Source of the DNA: an uncultured Alphaproteobacteria bacterium | GTDB taxonomy: Bacteria; Pseudomonadota; Alphaproteobacteria; Caulobacterales; Caulobacteraceae | DNA length: 18,360 nt | Direction: 5' to 3' | Assembly (NCBI GenBank): GCA_903933475.1 | Contig: CAIZKE010000299.1 | Location: 1 to 18,360 of the forward strand | In this document: positions 1 to 6,149 of the stretch, piece by piece | Layout of the letters: each line of letters starts with the position of its first letter | Position numbering within the stretch: position 1 is the stretch's first letter | Made by a program: the position numbers and the translations under genes | The notes under the pieces: generated by a model | Told to the model about the DNA's origin: nothing | What the model saw: the letters and a program-made list of their open reading frames with translations, nothing else | Database searches by the model: none

Positions 1-1021
1 ACTTCATGAGCTGAACGCCCGGGTCGAGGACCCGACGCTCTGGGACCGTCCCGGCGAGGCCCAGGCGCTGAGTCGCGAACGGTCCCGACTGGCGGCCTCG
101 ATTGAAGCCGTGTCCGGCCTCGAGCGGGACCTGGCAGACGCCGTGGGCTATGCAGAGATGGCTGACGAAGAGGACGACGAGTCCACCCTCGAAGAGGCCC
201 GCACCCAGCTCAAGGCCATCCGCGACCGGGCGGCCCGGGCTGAACTCGAGGCCCTGCTGTCCGGCGAGGCCGACGGCAATGAGGCCTTCCTGGAGGTGAA
301 CTCCGGTGCCGGCGGCACAGAGTCCTGCGACTGGGCGGGCATGTTGCTTCGCATGTACACCCGCTGGGCCAACGCCCACGGCATGACCGTCGACTTCCTT
401 GAGGAAACCTCCGGCGAACAGGTAGGGATCAAGTCGGCGACGATCCAGATCAAGGGGACCAACGCCTACGGCTGGCTGAAGACGGAGGCGGGCGTGCACC
501 GGCTCGTGCGCATCTCGCCCTTTGACTCCGCCGCCAAGCGCCACACGAGTTTCGCTTCGGTCTGGGTCTATCCCGTGGTCGACGATACCATTGTCATCGA
601 CATCAATCCCGCAGACGTCAGGACCGACACCTACCGGGCCTCGGGGGCGGGTGGCCAGCACATCAACAAGACGGACTCCGCTGTCCGCCTGACCCACATC
701 CCGACCGGCGTGGTCGTAGCTTGCCAGATGGGCCGGTCACAGCACCAGAACCGCGATGAGGCCTGGCGCATGCTCCGCGCACGGCTCTATGAGCTGGAGC
801 TCCAGAAGCGGGAGGCCGAGGCCCAGGCCCTTCAGGAGCAAAAGACCGACATCGGTTGGGGTCACCAGATCCGGTCCTACGTCCTGCAGCCCTACCAGAT
901 GGTCAAGGACCTGCGCACCCAGGTGGAGACCTCGGATACCCAGGGGGTACTCGACGGGGACCTCGACGCCTTCATGGGCGCGAGCCTGGCCCAGCGGGTG
1001 GGGGTCACCCGGGAGGGGTGA
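1..1021 (+). CDS. prfB: Peptide chain release factor 2 (RF2), 5'-truncated by window edge
   Basis: RF2 recognises UAA and UGA in the ribosomal A site and triggers hydrolysis of peptidyl-tRNA. The first complete codon in frame is at base 2, and the reading frame is open from there to TGA at 1019-1021 (about 339 codons). By comparison with E. coli RF2 only about the first 35 residues are missing. The GGQ catalytic motif, within SGAGGQHINKTDSAVRLTH, is encoded at 650-658. The SPF stop-codon-recognition tripeptide that marks RF2 rather than RF1 is at 515-523. The N-terminal helical domain (ELNARVEDPTLWD) and the C-terminal SDIGWG-like segment (TDIGWGHQIRSYVLQPY) also match. The programmed +1 frameshift site known in many prfB genes lies near codon 26 and would be outside the window, so its presence cannot be judged. 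The next gene is convergent, so prfB ends its transcription unit. Confidence 0.97.
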   Translation, partial: LHELNARVEDPTLWDRPGEAQALSRERSRLAASIEAVSGLERDLADAVGYAEMADEEDDESTLEEARTQLKAIRDRAARAELEALLSGEADGNEAFLEVNSGAGGTESCDWAGMLLRMYTRWANAHGMTVDFLEETSGEQVGIKSATIQIKGTNAYGWLKTEAGVHRLVRISPFDSAAKRHTSFASVWVYPVVDDTIVIDINPADVRTDTYRASGAGGQHINKTDSAVRLTHIPTGVVVACQMGRSQHQNRDEAWRMLRARLYELELQKREAEAQALQEQKTDIGWGHQIRSYVLQPYQMVKDLRTQVETSDTQGVLDGDLDAFMGASLAQRVGVTREG

Positions 1022-1195
1022 GGCCCCGGAGTCTGTTCCCTTCCGACTTGATAGTCATAGTCTTCCAGACCGGCTGACATTCAAGATGGGGAGGCGGACT
1101 GTGGCACCCAGGATTTGCTCTGAAGGGCTACCTCGCTGACGCCGGGGAACGCCAAACACCGGGAGGTGGACTGAGCCCGGCACAATCGTTTCCGT

Positions 1196-1831
1196 CTAGG
1201 TCGCCTCTTTGAGGTAGCCGGTGGCCGCCTTTGTGACTTCCTGCGCCAAGGCTGACCACGACATTTCCAGCAGGATGGGGTCGTCACCGCGGGACTTCGA
1301 GACGAAAGACGATGCTATGATTTGGTATGAGAACCCGATCACCGACAGCCGCCGTTGTTCGGGCAGGAAATGAAGGAAAGCGGAAATAGCATTATTGTAA
1401 TGCCCAAAAACTCGGCCGCGGCCAGCCAGTCCAATGGCGCGAAGCGACGGAGTGAGCATGCGATAACTATACAATACGCGATGTAGCGCCTCATCCCGCT
1501 CGGATACCTCAGCCAGGATTGCAGAGAGTTCAGATACAATCTGGTTTGGAACAGTAAACTTCTGCCCGTTCAGACGCTCGCAGACAGCATCTTCCAGGCG
1601 TCTTATGGCCTCCAGCTTGATGGTCTGAACGATGCTGTCCTTGCCGTCGAAACGTCGATAGATGTTGCCGACAGGGATGCCTGCCGCTTCGGCAACCTCT
1701 GCCATCGAGAAGCCGTCATTTCCCTTGCGCACAAGCACTTCGGTTGCAGCGGCCACAATGCGGGCCAGCGCCGCGCGGCTCCGCTCCTGCACCGGGCGTC
1801 GGACGAATGGGGAAGCCTCGTAAGAGTCCAT
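1196..1831 (-). CDS. TetR-family transcriptional regulator of the adjacent acyl-CoA genes
   Basis: A 211-aa protein with a typical TetR architecture. An N-terminal helix-turn-helix follows RSRAALARIVAAATEVLVRKG, with the recognition region MAEVAEAAGIPVGNIYRRFDGK at about residues 43-65, and then a divergent helical ligand-binding domain. It is divergent from the acyl-CoA dehydrogenase gene across a 222-bp region holding a palindromic operator-like site, and an almost identical site lies before the crotonase gene. It is therefore probably a ligand-responsive repressor of both; an acyl-CoA effector is inference from context. The start is uncertain. The ATG at 1831 fits the family, but the GGGAGG sequence directly abuts it with no spacer. 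The frame stays open upstream to a GTG at 1972, and those extra 47 residues look non-homologous. The 1320-1450 stretch looks more AT-rich than neighbouring genes, consistent with acquisition. Confidence 0.87.
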   Translation of the reverse strand: MDSYEASPFVRRPVQERSRAALARIVAAATEVLVRKGNDGFSMAEVAEAAGIPVGNIYRRFDGKDSIVQTIKLEAIRRLEDAVCERLNGQKFTVPNQIVSELSAILAEVSERDEALHRVLYSYRMLTPSLRAIGLAGRGRVFGHYNNAISAFLHFLPEQRRLSVIGFSYQIIASSFVSKSRGDDPILLEMSWSALAQEVTKAATGYLKEAT

Positions 1832-1965
1832 CCTCCCTTGTCCGTCAAGATTCCGCGCTGTCAATGTTGGCGCGCGGAAAAGGGCTGTAGCCTTCACGGA
1901 TGCTGCGCCTGCCTGGTCGCGAGCAAGGTGACGGCGGGACCTCATCGAACATGGGGCGTCCGGGT

Positions 1966-2000
1966 ACTTCACAGGCCAATATGCAAATGATATTCGCTTT
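1966..2000 (+). promoter_or_regulatory. Promoter/operator of the acyl-CoA dehydrogenase gene, shared with the crotonase operon
   Basis: This 35-bp block matches the block at 5316-5350 (opposite strand) at 32 of 35 positions. It contains TTCACA (1968-1973), a 17-base gap and TATTCG (1991-1996), which could be weak -35 and -10 elements. A near-palindrome GCAAAT-GAT-ATTCGC lies at 1983-1997, with one arm mismatch, in the spacer and over the presumed -10. The position suits repression by the neighbouring TetR protein. Binding is inferred; the sequence repeat and symmetry are seen directly. Confidence 0.72.
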
Positions 2001-2053
2001 TAAGCATTCCTTTTGGAAACCCAACCATTTTCCTTCCGCCGAGGACATGACCG

Positions 2054-3190
2054 ATGGACCTGCAACTCGCCTCCGCCGACCTGGCCTTTCGTGAAGAGGT
2101 TCGCGCCTTTCTGGACGAGCACCTGACCGAGGATTTGCGTGCAGCCGGTGCTGCAAGGACGGGCTCCTTCTGCGACCTGGAACCGACTGCAAAATGGCAT
2201 GCAACGCTGCATCGAAAGGGGTGGGTGGCACCGGACTGGCCCGTCGAGTACGGGGGTACGGGCTGGACAACGAGCCAGCGCCACATCTTCGCGTCCGAGT
2301 GTGCCTCGGCGGGGGCTCCGGGCATTCACAGTTTTGGTATCCGCATGTGCGGTCCGGTGATCATCGGGTTCGGAACCCCGGAGCAGAAGGCCTACTATCT
2401 ACCGAGGATCCTATCGGGCGAACACCGTTGGTGTCAGGGCTATTCCGAGCCTGGCTCAGGCTCGGACCTTGCCTCACTTCAAACCCGTGCCCAGCCGGAC
2501 GGTGACGACTATGTCGTAAACGGAACCAAAATCTGGACTAGCCTGGCACATCAGGCGACGCACATCTTCTGTCTGGTGAGAACAGACCTGGAGGCCAAGC
2601 CCCAGCGCGGCATCTCCTTCCTCTTGATCGACCGCAACACGCCGGGCCTGACCATGCGCCCTATCATCAACATCTCTGGCGAGCATGAGTTCAACCAGGT
2701 CTTCTTCGACGATGTACGGGTTCCGAAATCCCAGCGGATCGGGGCCGAGAACGAGGGTTGGACGGTCGCCAAGTACCTTCTCGAGTTCGAGCGCGGCGGC
2801 AACTACGCCAACGGGCTCTGGGCGAGGTTGAAATGGGTGCGGGACCTCGCGTCCAGGCATGCCGCCGAGGACGCAGGGTTTGGCCGCAAACTGGCTCAGG
2901 TCGAGATCGATATCACAGCGGTCGAAATGCAGGAGCACCGGGTCGTTTCTGCTCGGGCCCTGGGCGAGTCTCCAGGCGCGGCCGCTTCAATGCTCAAGCT
3001 CCAGGGGAACGTCCTTACCCAGCGACTTGACGAATTGGCGATAGAGGCCCTCGGGCCGCAGGCGAGCCACGACGGTCGCGAGGCGGCTGTGGCCATGGGG
3101 CGCTATCTGTATGACCGGGCGGTGACGATCCTCGGGGGAACCAGCGAGATCCAGCGCAACATCATGGCGCGGGCAATGCTGGGAATCTGA
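2054..3190 (+). CDS. Acyl-CoA dehydrogenase
   Basis: A 378-aa FAD-dependent acyl-CoA dehydrogenase of usual family length, introducing an alpha-beta double bond into an acyl-CoA thioester. The N-terminal helical domain is followed by the flavin/substrate segment WCQGYSEPGSGSDLASLQT and by TKIWTSLAHQATHIFCLVRT in the beta domain. The C-terminal helical domain ends with ILGGTSEIQRNIMARAMLGI. The glutamate used as base by medium-chain enzymes (YEGT) is glycine here (LGGT). The likely catalytic base is E246 in LLEFERGG, the helix-G position used by isovaleryl-CoA dehydrogenase. The ATG at 2054 has GAGGA at 2041-2045 with 8-base spacing. It is divergent from the TetR gene and shares its operator-like element with the crotonase operon. 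The substrate cannot be read from the sequence; branched, cyclic or steroid-like acyl-CoA is possible. Confidence 0.93.
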   Translation: MDLQLASADLAFREEVRAFLDEHLTEDLRAAGAARTGSFCDLEPTAKWHATLHRKGWVAPDWPVEYGGTGWTTSQRHIFASECASAGAPGIHSFGIRMCGPVIIGFGTPEQKAYYLPRILSGEHRWCQGYSEPGSGSDLASLQTRAQPDGDDYVVNGTKIWTSLAHQATHIFCLVRTDLEAKPQRGISFLLIDRNTPGLTMRPIINISGEHEFNQVFFDDVRVPKSQRIGAENEGWTVAKYLLEFERGGNYANGLWARLKWVRDLASRHAAEDAGFGRKLAQVEIDITAVEMQEHRVVSARALGESPGAAASMLKLQGNVLTQRLDELAIEALGPQASHDGREAAVAMGRYLYDRAVTILGGTSEIQRNIMARAMLGI

Positions 3191-3201
3191 AGGCACCCGA
3201 C

Positions 3202-3294
3202 CTACTGGATCGTGATCGCGGTCTCGAAAGCCGGACGGGTAGCAACCCTGGCGACATAGGCCTTAAGGTCTAGCCTCTCGTCCGGCCCGCGAAT
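3202..3294 (-). pseudogene. C-terminal relic of a glutathione S-transferase gene
   Basis: A 30-codon open stretch on the minus strand ends in TAG (3202-3204) and is preceded in frame by TGA (3295-3297). Its translation includes LDLKAYVARVATRPAF, which closely resembles the conserved C-terminal helix of bacterial glutathione S-transferases (usual form L-x-A-Y-V/L-A-R-V/L-A-A-R-P-A-F). There is no start codon, ribosome site or glutathione-binding domain upstream, so this looks like the tail of a deleted gene. The match rests on family memory, not on a search. Confidence 0.5.
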
Positions 3295-3341
3295 TCAGCA
3301 CAAAACGCAGTTTCAGAATCGGTTTTGGCGTCCTGATGATC

Positions 3342-3360
3342 AGCGGCGGTCGCCGCCGCT
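3342..3360. terminator. Strong GC hairpin between convergent genes, possible bidirectional terminator
   Basis: AGCGGCGG (3342-3349), loop TCG, CCGCCGCT (3353-3360) make a perfect 8-bp stem. It sits between the converging acyl-CoA dehydrogenase (+, ends 3190) and NMO-like (-, ends 3409) genes. No clear T-tract follows on either strand, so intrinsic termination is not certain. Confidence 0.4.
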
Positions 3361-3408
3361 TGGGCGGGTTGGGTTGATTGGTGGTCGAGGCACCGTTCCG
3401 GCCGCGCC

Positions 3409-4383
3409 TCAGCCTGCGATGGCTGAGAAGCGTTTCGCCAGAATGCCGTCGGCCTGGGCCATGATGTTGCGGACAACCTCGGCGCAGGTCGGCACATCGT
3501 GGATCAGAGCCTGGCTCTGGCCCGTGGTCCAGATGCCGCCATCCAGATCACCATCGCGCAACACGTTGTTGCGGCCCCGGACGCCCGCCATCAGTTCCTT
3601 CACGTCGGCGAAGGACTTGGTCGGGTCCTTCTGGATCTCCGCCACCTGTTCCGAGATGGCGTTGCGAGCGACCCGGGCGGTGTTCTTTAGGGAGCGACCC
3701 ACCAGCACCGTGTCCCGTTCGGTGAAGTCCACGATCTGCTGCTTCACGGCGGGGTGAATCTGCGCCTCTACCGTCGCACAGAAGCGGGTTCCCATGTTGA
3801 CGCCTTCGGCACCAAGAGCGAGGGCGGCAACCAGGCTGCGCCCGTCGGCCATGCCGCCGGACGCGATCACCGGCACGTCCACTGCATCCACCGTCGCTGG
3901 CAGCAGTACCACTAGGCCGATATCGTCCTCGCCCGGGTGCCCGGCACATTCGAAACCGTCGATGCTGATCACGTCCACGCCGTGGCGAACGGCAGAGACC
4001 GAATGTCGGACGGAGGTGCACTTGTGGATCACCTTAACGCCCGCCTCCTTGAAGCGGGGCAGATGGTCCACCGGCGCGCGTCCCGCCGTTTCAACTATTT
4101 TGATGCCAGACGCGATTATGGCCTCGCGATAGTCGTCATAAGGGATCGGGTTGATCGATGGCAGCAACGTCAGATTTATGCCGAAGGGCTTGGAGGTCAG
4201 GGCCTTGGTCTTCTCGATTTCTGCCAGCAGGGCCTCGCCCGACGGGAACATGTGAGCCGTGATGAAGCCCAGTGCCCCGGCATTGGCCACAGCTGCCACC
4301 AGCTCGCCATAGCCGACCCCGGTCATCCCCCCCATGACGATCGGCGTCTCGACCCCGAACATCTCCGTGATGCGCGTCTTCAT
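3409..4383 (-). CDS. Nitronate monooxygenase / 2-nitropropane dioxygenase-family flavoprotein
   Basis: A 324-aa FMN-binding TIM-barrel protein. The N-terminus (MKTRITEMFGVETPIVMGGM) is typical of the family. H149 in GFECAGHPGED corresponds to the catalytic histidine region of class I nitronate monooxygenases. VIASGGMADGRSLVAAL and GAEGVNMGTRF are the FMN phosphate-binding strands. The ATG at 4383 is preferred: AGGAAGA lies about 8 bases upstream and the family begins here, although the frame remains open to 4536. It lies 34 bases downstream of the crotonase gene on the same strand, so they probably form one transcript. The family also holds CoA-thioester dehydrogenases such as mycobacterial IpdC in steroid-ring catabolism. 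With an acyl-CoA dehydrogenase, a crotonase and a TetR gene alongside, a CoA-ester redox role is at least as likely as nitroalkane oxidation. Confidence 0.88.
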   Translation of the reverse strand: MKTRITEMFGVETPIVMGGMTGVGYGELVAAVANAGALGFITAHMFPSGEALLAEIEKTKALTSKPFGINLTLLPSINPIPYDDYREAIIASGIKIVETAGRAPVDHLPRFKEAGVKVIHKCTSVRHSVSAVRHGVDVISIDGFECAGHPGEDDIGLVVLLPATVDAVDVPVIASGGMADGRSLVAALALGAEGVNMGTRFCATVEAQIHPAVKQQIVDFTERDTVLVGRSLKNTARVARNAISEQVAEIQKDPTKSFADVKELMAGVRGRNNVLRDGDLDGGIWTTGQSQALIHDVPTCAEVVRNIMAQADGILAKRFSAIAG

Positions 4384-4417
4384 GATGTGATCTTCCTGAG
4401 CTTGTTTTCGTTGAACT

Positions 4418-5254
4418 TCATTGGCCGCGAAATTTCGGGGCCCGTTTTTCCCTATAGCTGGCGACGCCTTCGCGGAAGTCTTCAGTCTGCGTACACAGGT
4501 CCTGTTCCTTGTCAGCATCGGCAAAGCCCACATCATAGGGGTCGTCCAGGGCTGACCAGACCTGCGCCTTCATCGCGGCAAGGGCTCGGGGGGCTGCTTG
4601 AGATGCAATTTGCCGGGCGTAGGTGGTCACGTGCTCGCTCAGAGCGTCGTCCTCCAGGACAGTGTTGACGATGCCAAGCCGTTCAGCCTCGACGCCGTCT
4701 ATACGTCGGGCGGAATAGAGAAGGTCAAGTGCCCGGGCAGAGCCGATCAGGCGTGCCAGGAGCCACCCGGAGCCCTTTTCCGCCGGCACGCCCAGACGGG
4801 CGAAGGTCGCGTTCATCACTGCAGACCGGGCAGCAAAGCGGATGTCGCAGTGAAGGGCGAGGATGAAGCCCCAGCCGAAGGCCGGGCCGTTGATCGCGGC
4901 GATCGTCGGTTTGCGGGATGTGATCAATTCATTCCAGCCGCCCGAGAAGAACCGTGACAGATCCGGTCCGACGTCGTCTCCCCATTGCGGTGGCGCGACA
5001 TCCTCTGCCGTCGAGAGTGCGCTGGAGGACCCGCCCACTCCAATGACGCCCAGATCAAGGCCCGCGCAGAACCCGCGCCCTGCGCCTGTGATGACGATCA
5101 CCCGGCATTCAGGATCGGCTGCCGCGCGCCGGACAGCGGTGAAGAAGAGCTGCAACATGGCCGGGGTGAGCGCATTCAGCTTCTCCGGCCGGTTGAAGGT
5201 AATCACGGCCACGCCTTGCTCCACGCTGTAACCGACCTGATCGTGTTCGCTCAT
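4418..5254 (-). CDS. Crotonase-superfamily protein (enoyl-CoA hydratase/isomerase-like) without canonical catalytic glutamates
   Basis: A 278-aa protein with the crotonase fold. VITFNRPEKLNAL (from residue 18) and the oxyanion-hole segments GAGRGFCAGLDLG (57-69) and KPTIAAINGPAFGWGF (115-130) are clear, as is the C-terminal DFREGVASYREKRAPKF tail. Aligning NGPAFGWGFI with the NGYALGGGCE of rat crotonase places I131 at Glu144, and F151 falls at Glu164. Both general acid/base glutamates for hydration are therefore missing. The protein could be an isomerase, hydrolase, C-C lyase or other crotonase. The ATG at 5254 has a GGGGGAG ribosome site upstream; the frame is open to 5335 but that stretch overlaps the promoter. 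It is the first gene of the operon with the NMO-like gene and is preceded by the palindromic operator at 5319-5333. Confidence 0.9.
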   Translation of the reverse strand: MSEHDQVGYSVEQGVAVITFNRPEKLNALTPAMLQLFFTAVRRAAADPECRVIVITGAGRGFCAGLDLGVIGVGGSSSALSTAEDVAPPQWGDDVGPDLSRFFSGGWNELITSRKPTIAAINGPAFGWGFILALHCDIRFAARSAVMNATFARLGVPAEKGSGWLLARLIGSARALDLLYSARRIDGVEAERLGIVNTVLEDDALSEHVTTYARQIASQAAPRALAAMKAQVWSALDDPYDVGFADADKEQDLCTQTEDFREGVASYREKRAPKFRGQ

Positions 5255-5315
5255 CCTACTCCCCCTGGTGGATGGCATCGTCAGCATGACGGGGCCCGGT
5301 GCATTGCAAGACATC

Positions 5316-5350
5316 AAAGCGAATAACATTCGCATATTGACCTGTGAAGT
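5316..5350 (-). promoter_or_regulatory. Promoter/operator of the crotonase-NMO operon with perfect GCGAAT palindrome
   Basis: Read on the minus strand, TTCACA (5348-5343), 17 bases, then TATTCG (5325-5320) could be -35 and -10 elements. The site GCGAAT-GTT-ATTCGC (5333-5319) has perfect 6-base arms. The block is the inverted near-copy of 1966-2000 upstream of the acyl-CoA dehydrogenase. The simplest reading is a binding site for the TetR-family protein encoded at 1196-1831. The 61-base leader from the operator to the ATG at 5254 is consistent with a normal promoter position. Confidence 0.72.
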
Positions 5351-5640
5351 CCCCGTTCTGCCAGTTCACCGCCGGGTGTGAGTGCCAAGTCTCGACGGCG
5401 CTCCATATCCCGCTAGGTGCGACGAAAGGAGTGCGCGACAACCAGCTGGACGTTGGTCGGCGCAGACAGCGCCAGATGGCCTTGGACAGTACGCCGGATG
5501 CGGCCCTTGTAGGTTGGACTTGGCCGGATGCCTCTCCCGGCGAGACCACCGTCTGCCGCCATTGTCAACATATCGTGCGGTCTCGCGCGGGTGCCGATGC
5601 GGGCGGCTCACGTCTTTTCGGCAACTCAGTCCGATCACCG
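5351..5640. other. Intergenic stretch with no recognisable gene
   Basis: This lies between the crotonase operon promoter and the bactofilin gene. Reading frames are open in several phases, but none has a convincing start, ribosome site or recognisable motif on either strand. No repeat, RNA gene or T-tract terminator was seen. It may be degraded coding sequence at the edge of the accessory block, but I cannot name a source. Confidence 0.5.
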
Positions 5641-5658
5641 GTTCCGACGGATCGGAAC
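5641..5658 (-). terminator. Hairpin just downstream of bacA
   Basis: GTTCCGA (5641-5647), loop of four, TCGGAAC (5652-5658) form a perfect 7-bp stem 5 bases after the bactofilin stop codon (5664-5666, minus strand). A U-rich tail is absent, so it may be a terminator or only an mRNA 3'-end stabilising structure. Confidence 0.35.
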
Positions 5659-5663
5659 AGGAT

Positions 5664-6149
5664 CTAGGCCGACGGGGTCGCGGTGAGTGCAGGGGCAGGG
5701 GAAGGCGACGGTACAACCGCCGCCTTGGGCCTCTGGAGCTTGATGCTGCGCCCCTCGAACGAGGCGCCTGGCTCGATGGCCAGCTGCTCGGCGGTGATGT
5801 CGCCCTCGACACTCGCCGTGCTGTGGAGCCGCACCTGCTTGGCGGAAATCCCCCCGGCGACGCGCCCCCGGACCTCGGCGGTCTCGGCGACCACCTGGCC
5901 TTCGACCCTTCCCGTCTCCCCAATGGTCAGCCTCTCGACCCTTACGTCACCGCGCACCAGTCCGTCGATCTGGACCTCGCTGTCGCTCTGTACCGAGCCT
6001 TCGATGACCAGGTTCTGGGCCAGGATGGAGGCTGGCCGGGCACGGTTACGGGCCGTCGTCTCGGCAGCCGAGGCCAAAGAGGTAAGGGGGTTGATCTCGG
6101 GAGCCGGGGAGATCCGGTTATCCGGCTTGGTTGCTGGCTTGCTGAACAT
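5664..6149 (-). CDS. bacA: Bactofilin (BacA-like polymer-forming cytoskeletal protein)
   Basis: A 161-aa bactofilin. A short, Pro/Ala-rich N-terminal tail (MFSKPATKPDN) may bind the membrane. It is followed at about residues 40-140 by the right-handed beta-helix repeat core, seen as regularly spaced short strands such as LVIEGSVQSDSEVQIDGLV and GDVRVERLTIGETGRVEGQV, and by a Pro/Ala tail. Bactofilins polymerise without nucleotide and recruit cell-wall enzymes; in stalked relatives they act at the stalk base. The ATG at 6149 is chosen because homologues begin MFSK and AGGTG lies just upstream; a GTG two codons earlier (6155) is possible. The gene overlaps the 3' end of the upstream M23 peptidase gene by 32 bases, indicating coupled expression, as in known bactofilin-peptidase operons. 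Confidence 0.92.
   Translation of the reverse strand: MFSKPATKPDNRISPAPEINPLTSLASAAETTARNRARPASILAQNLVIEGSVQSDSEVQIDGLVRGDVRVERLTIGETGRVEGQVVAETAEVRGRVAGGISAKQVRLHSTASVEGDITAEQLAIEPGASFEGRSIKLQRPKAAVVPSPSPAPALTATPSA

Noticed and set aside
1..110. Programmed +1 frameshift site of prfB
   Set aside because: The known site is near codon 26; the window opens after it and the visible frame is continuous.
1022..1195. Terminator between convergent prfB and TetR genes
   Set aside because: Only short imperfect stems such as CACC/GGTG near 1160 were seen, with no T-tract.
1832..1972. N-terminal extension of the TetR gene to a GTG at 1972
   Set aside because: The extra residues do not look like a TetR N-terminus and would start next to the promoter/operator block of the divergent gene.
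1845..2329. Minus-strand open frames over the TetR-dehydrogenase intergenic region and dehydrogenase start
   Set aside because: They are antisense to the acyl-CoA dehydrogenase, low in complexity, and show no domain or ribosome site.
3937..4668. Plus-strand 243-codon open frame
   Set aside because: It is antisense to the NMO-like and crotonase genes, both with clear motifs; a GC-rich shadow frame.
5366..5923. Minus-strand frame running from bacA into the intergenic region
   Set aside because: It overlaps bactofilin out of frame and is Arg/Pro/Ser-rich without recognisable structure.
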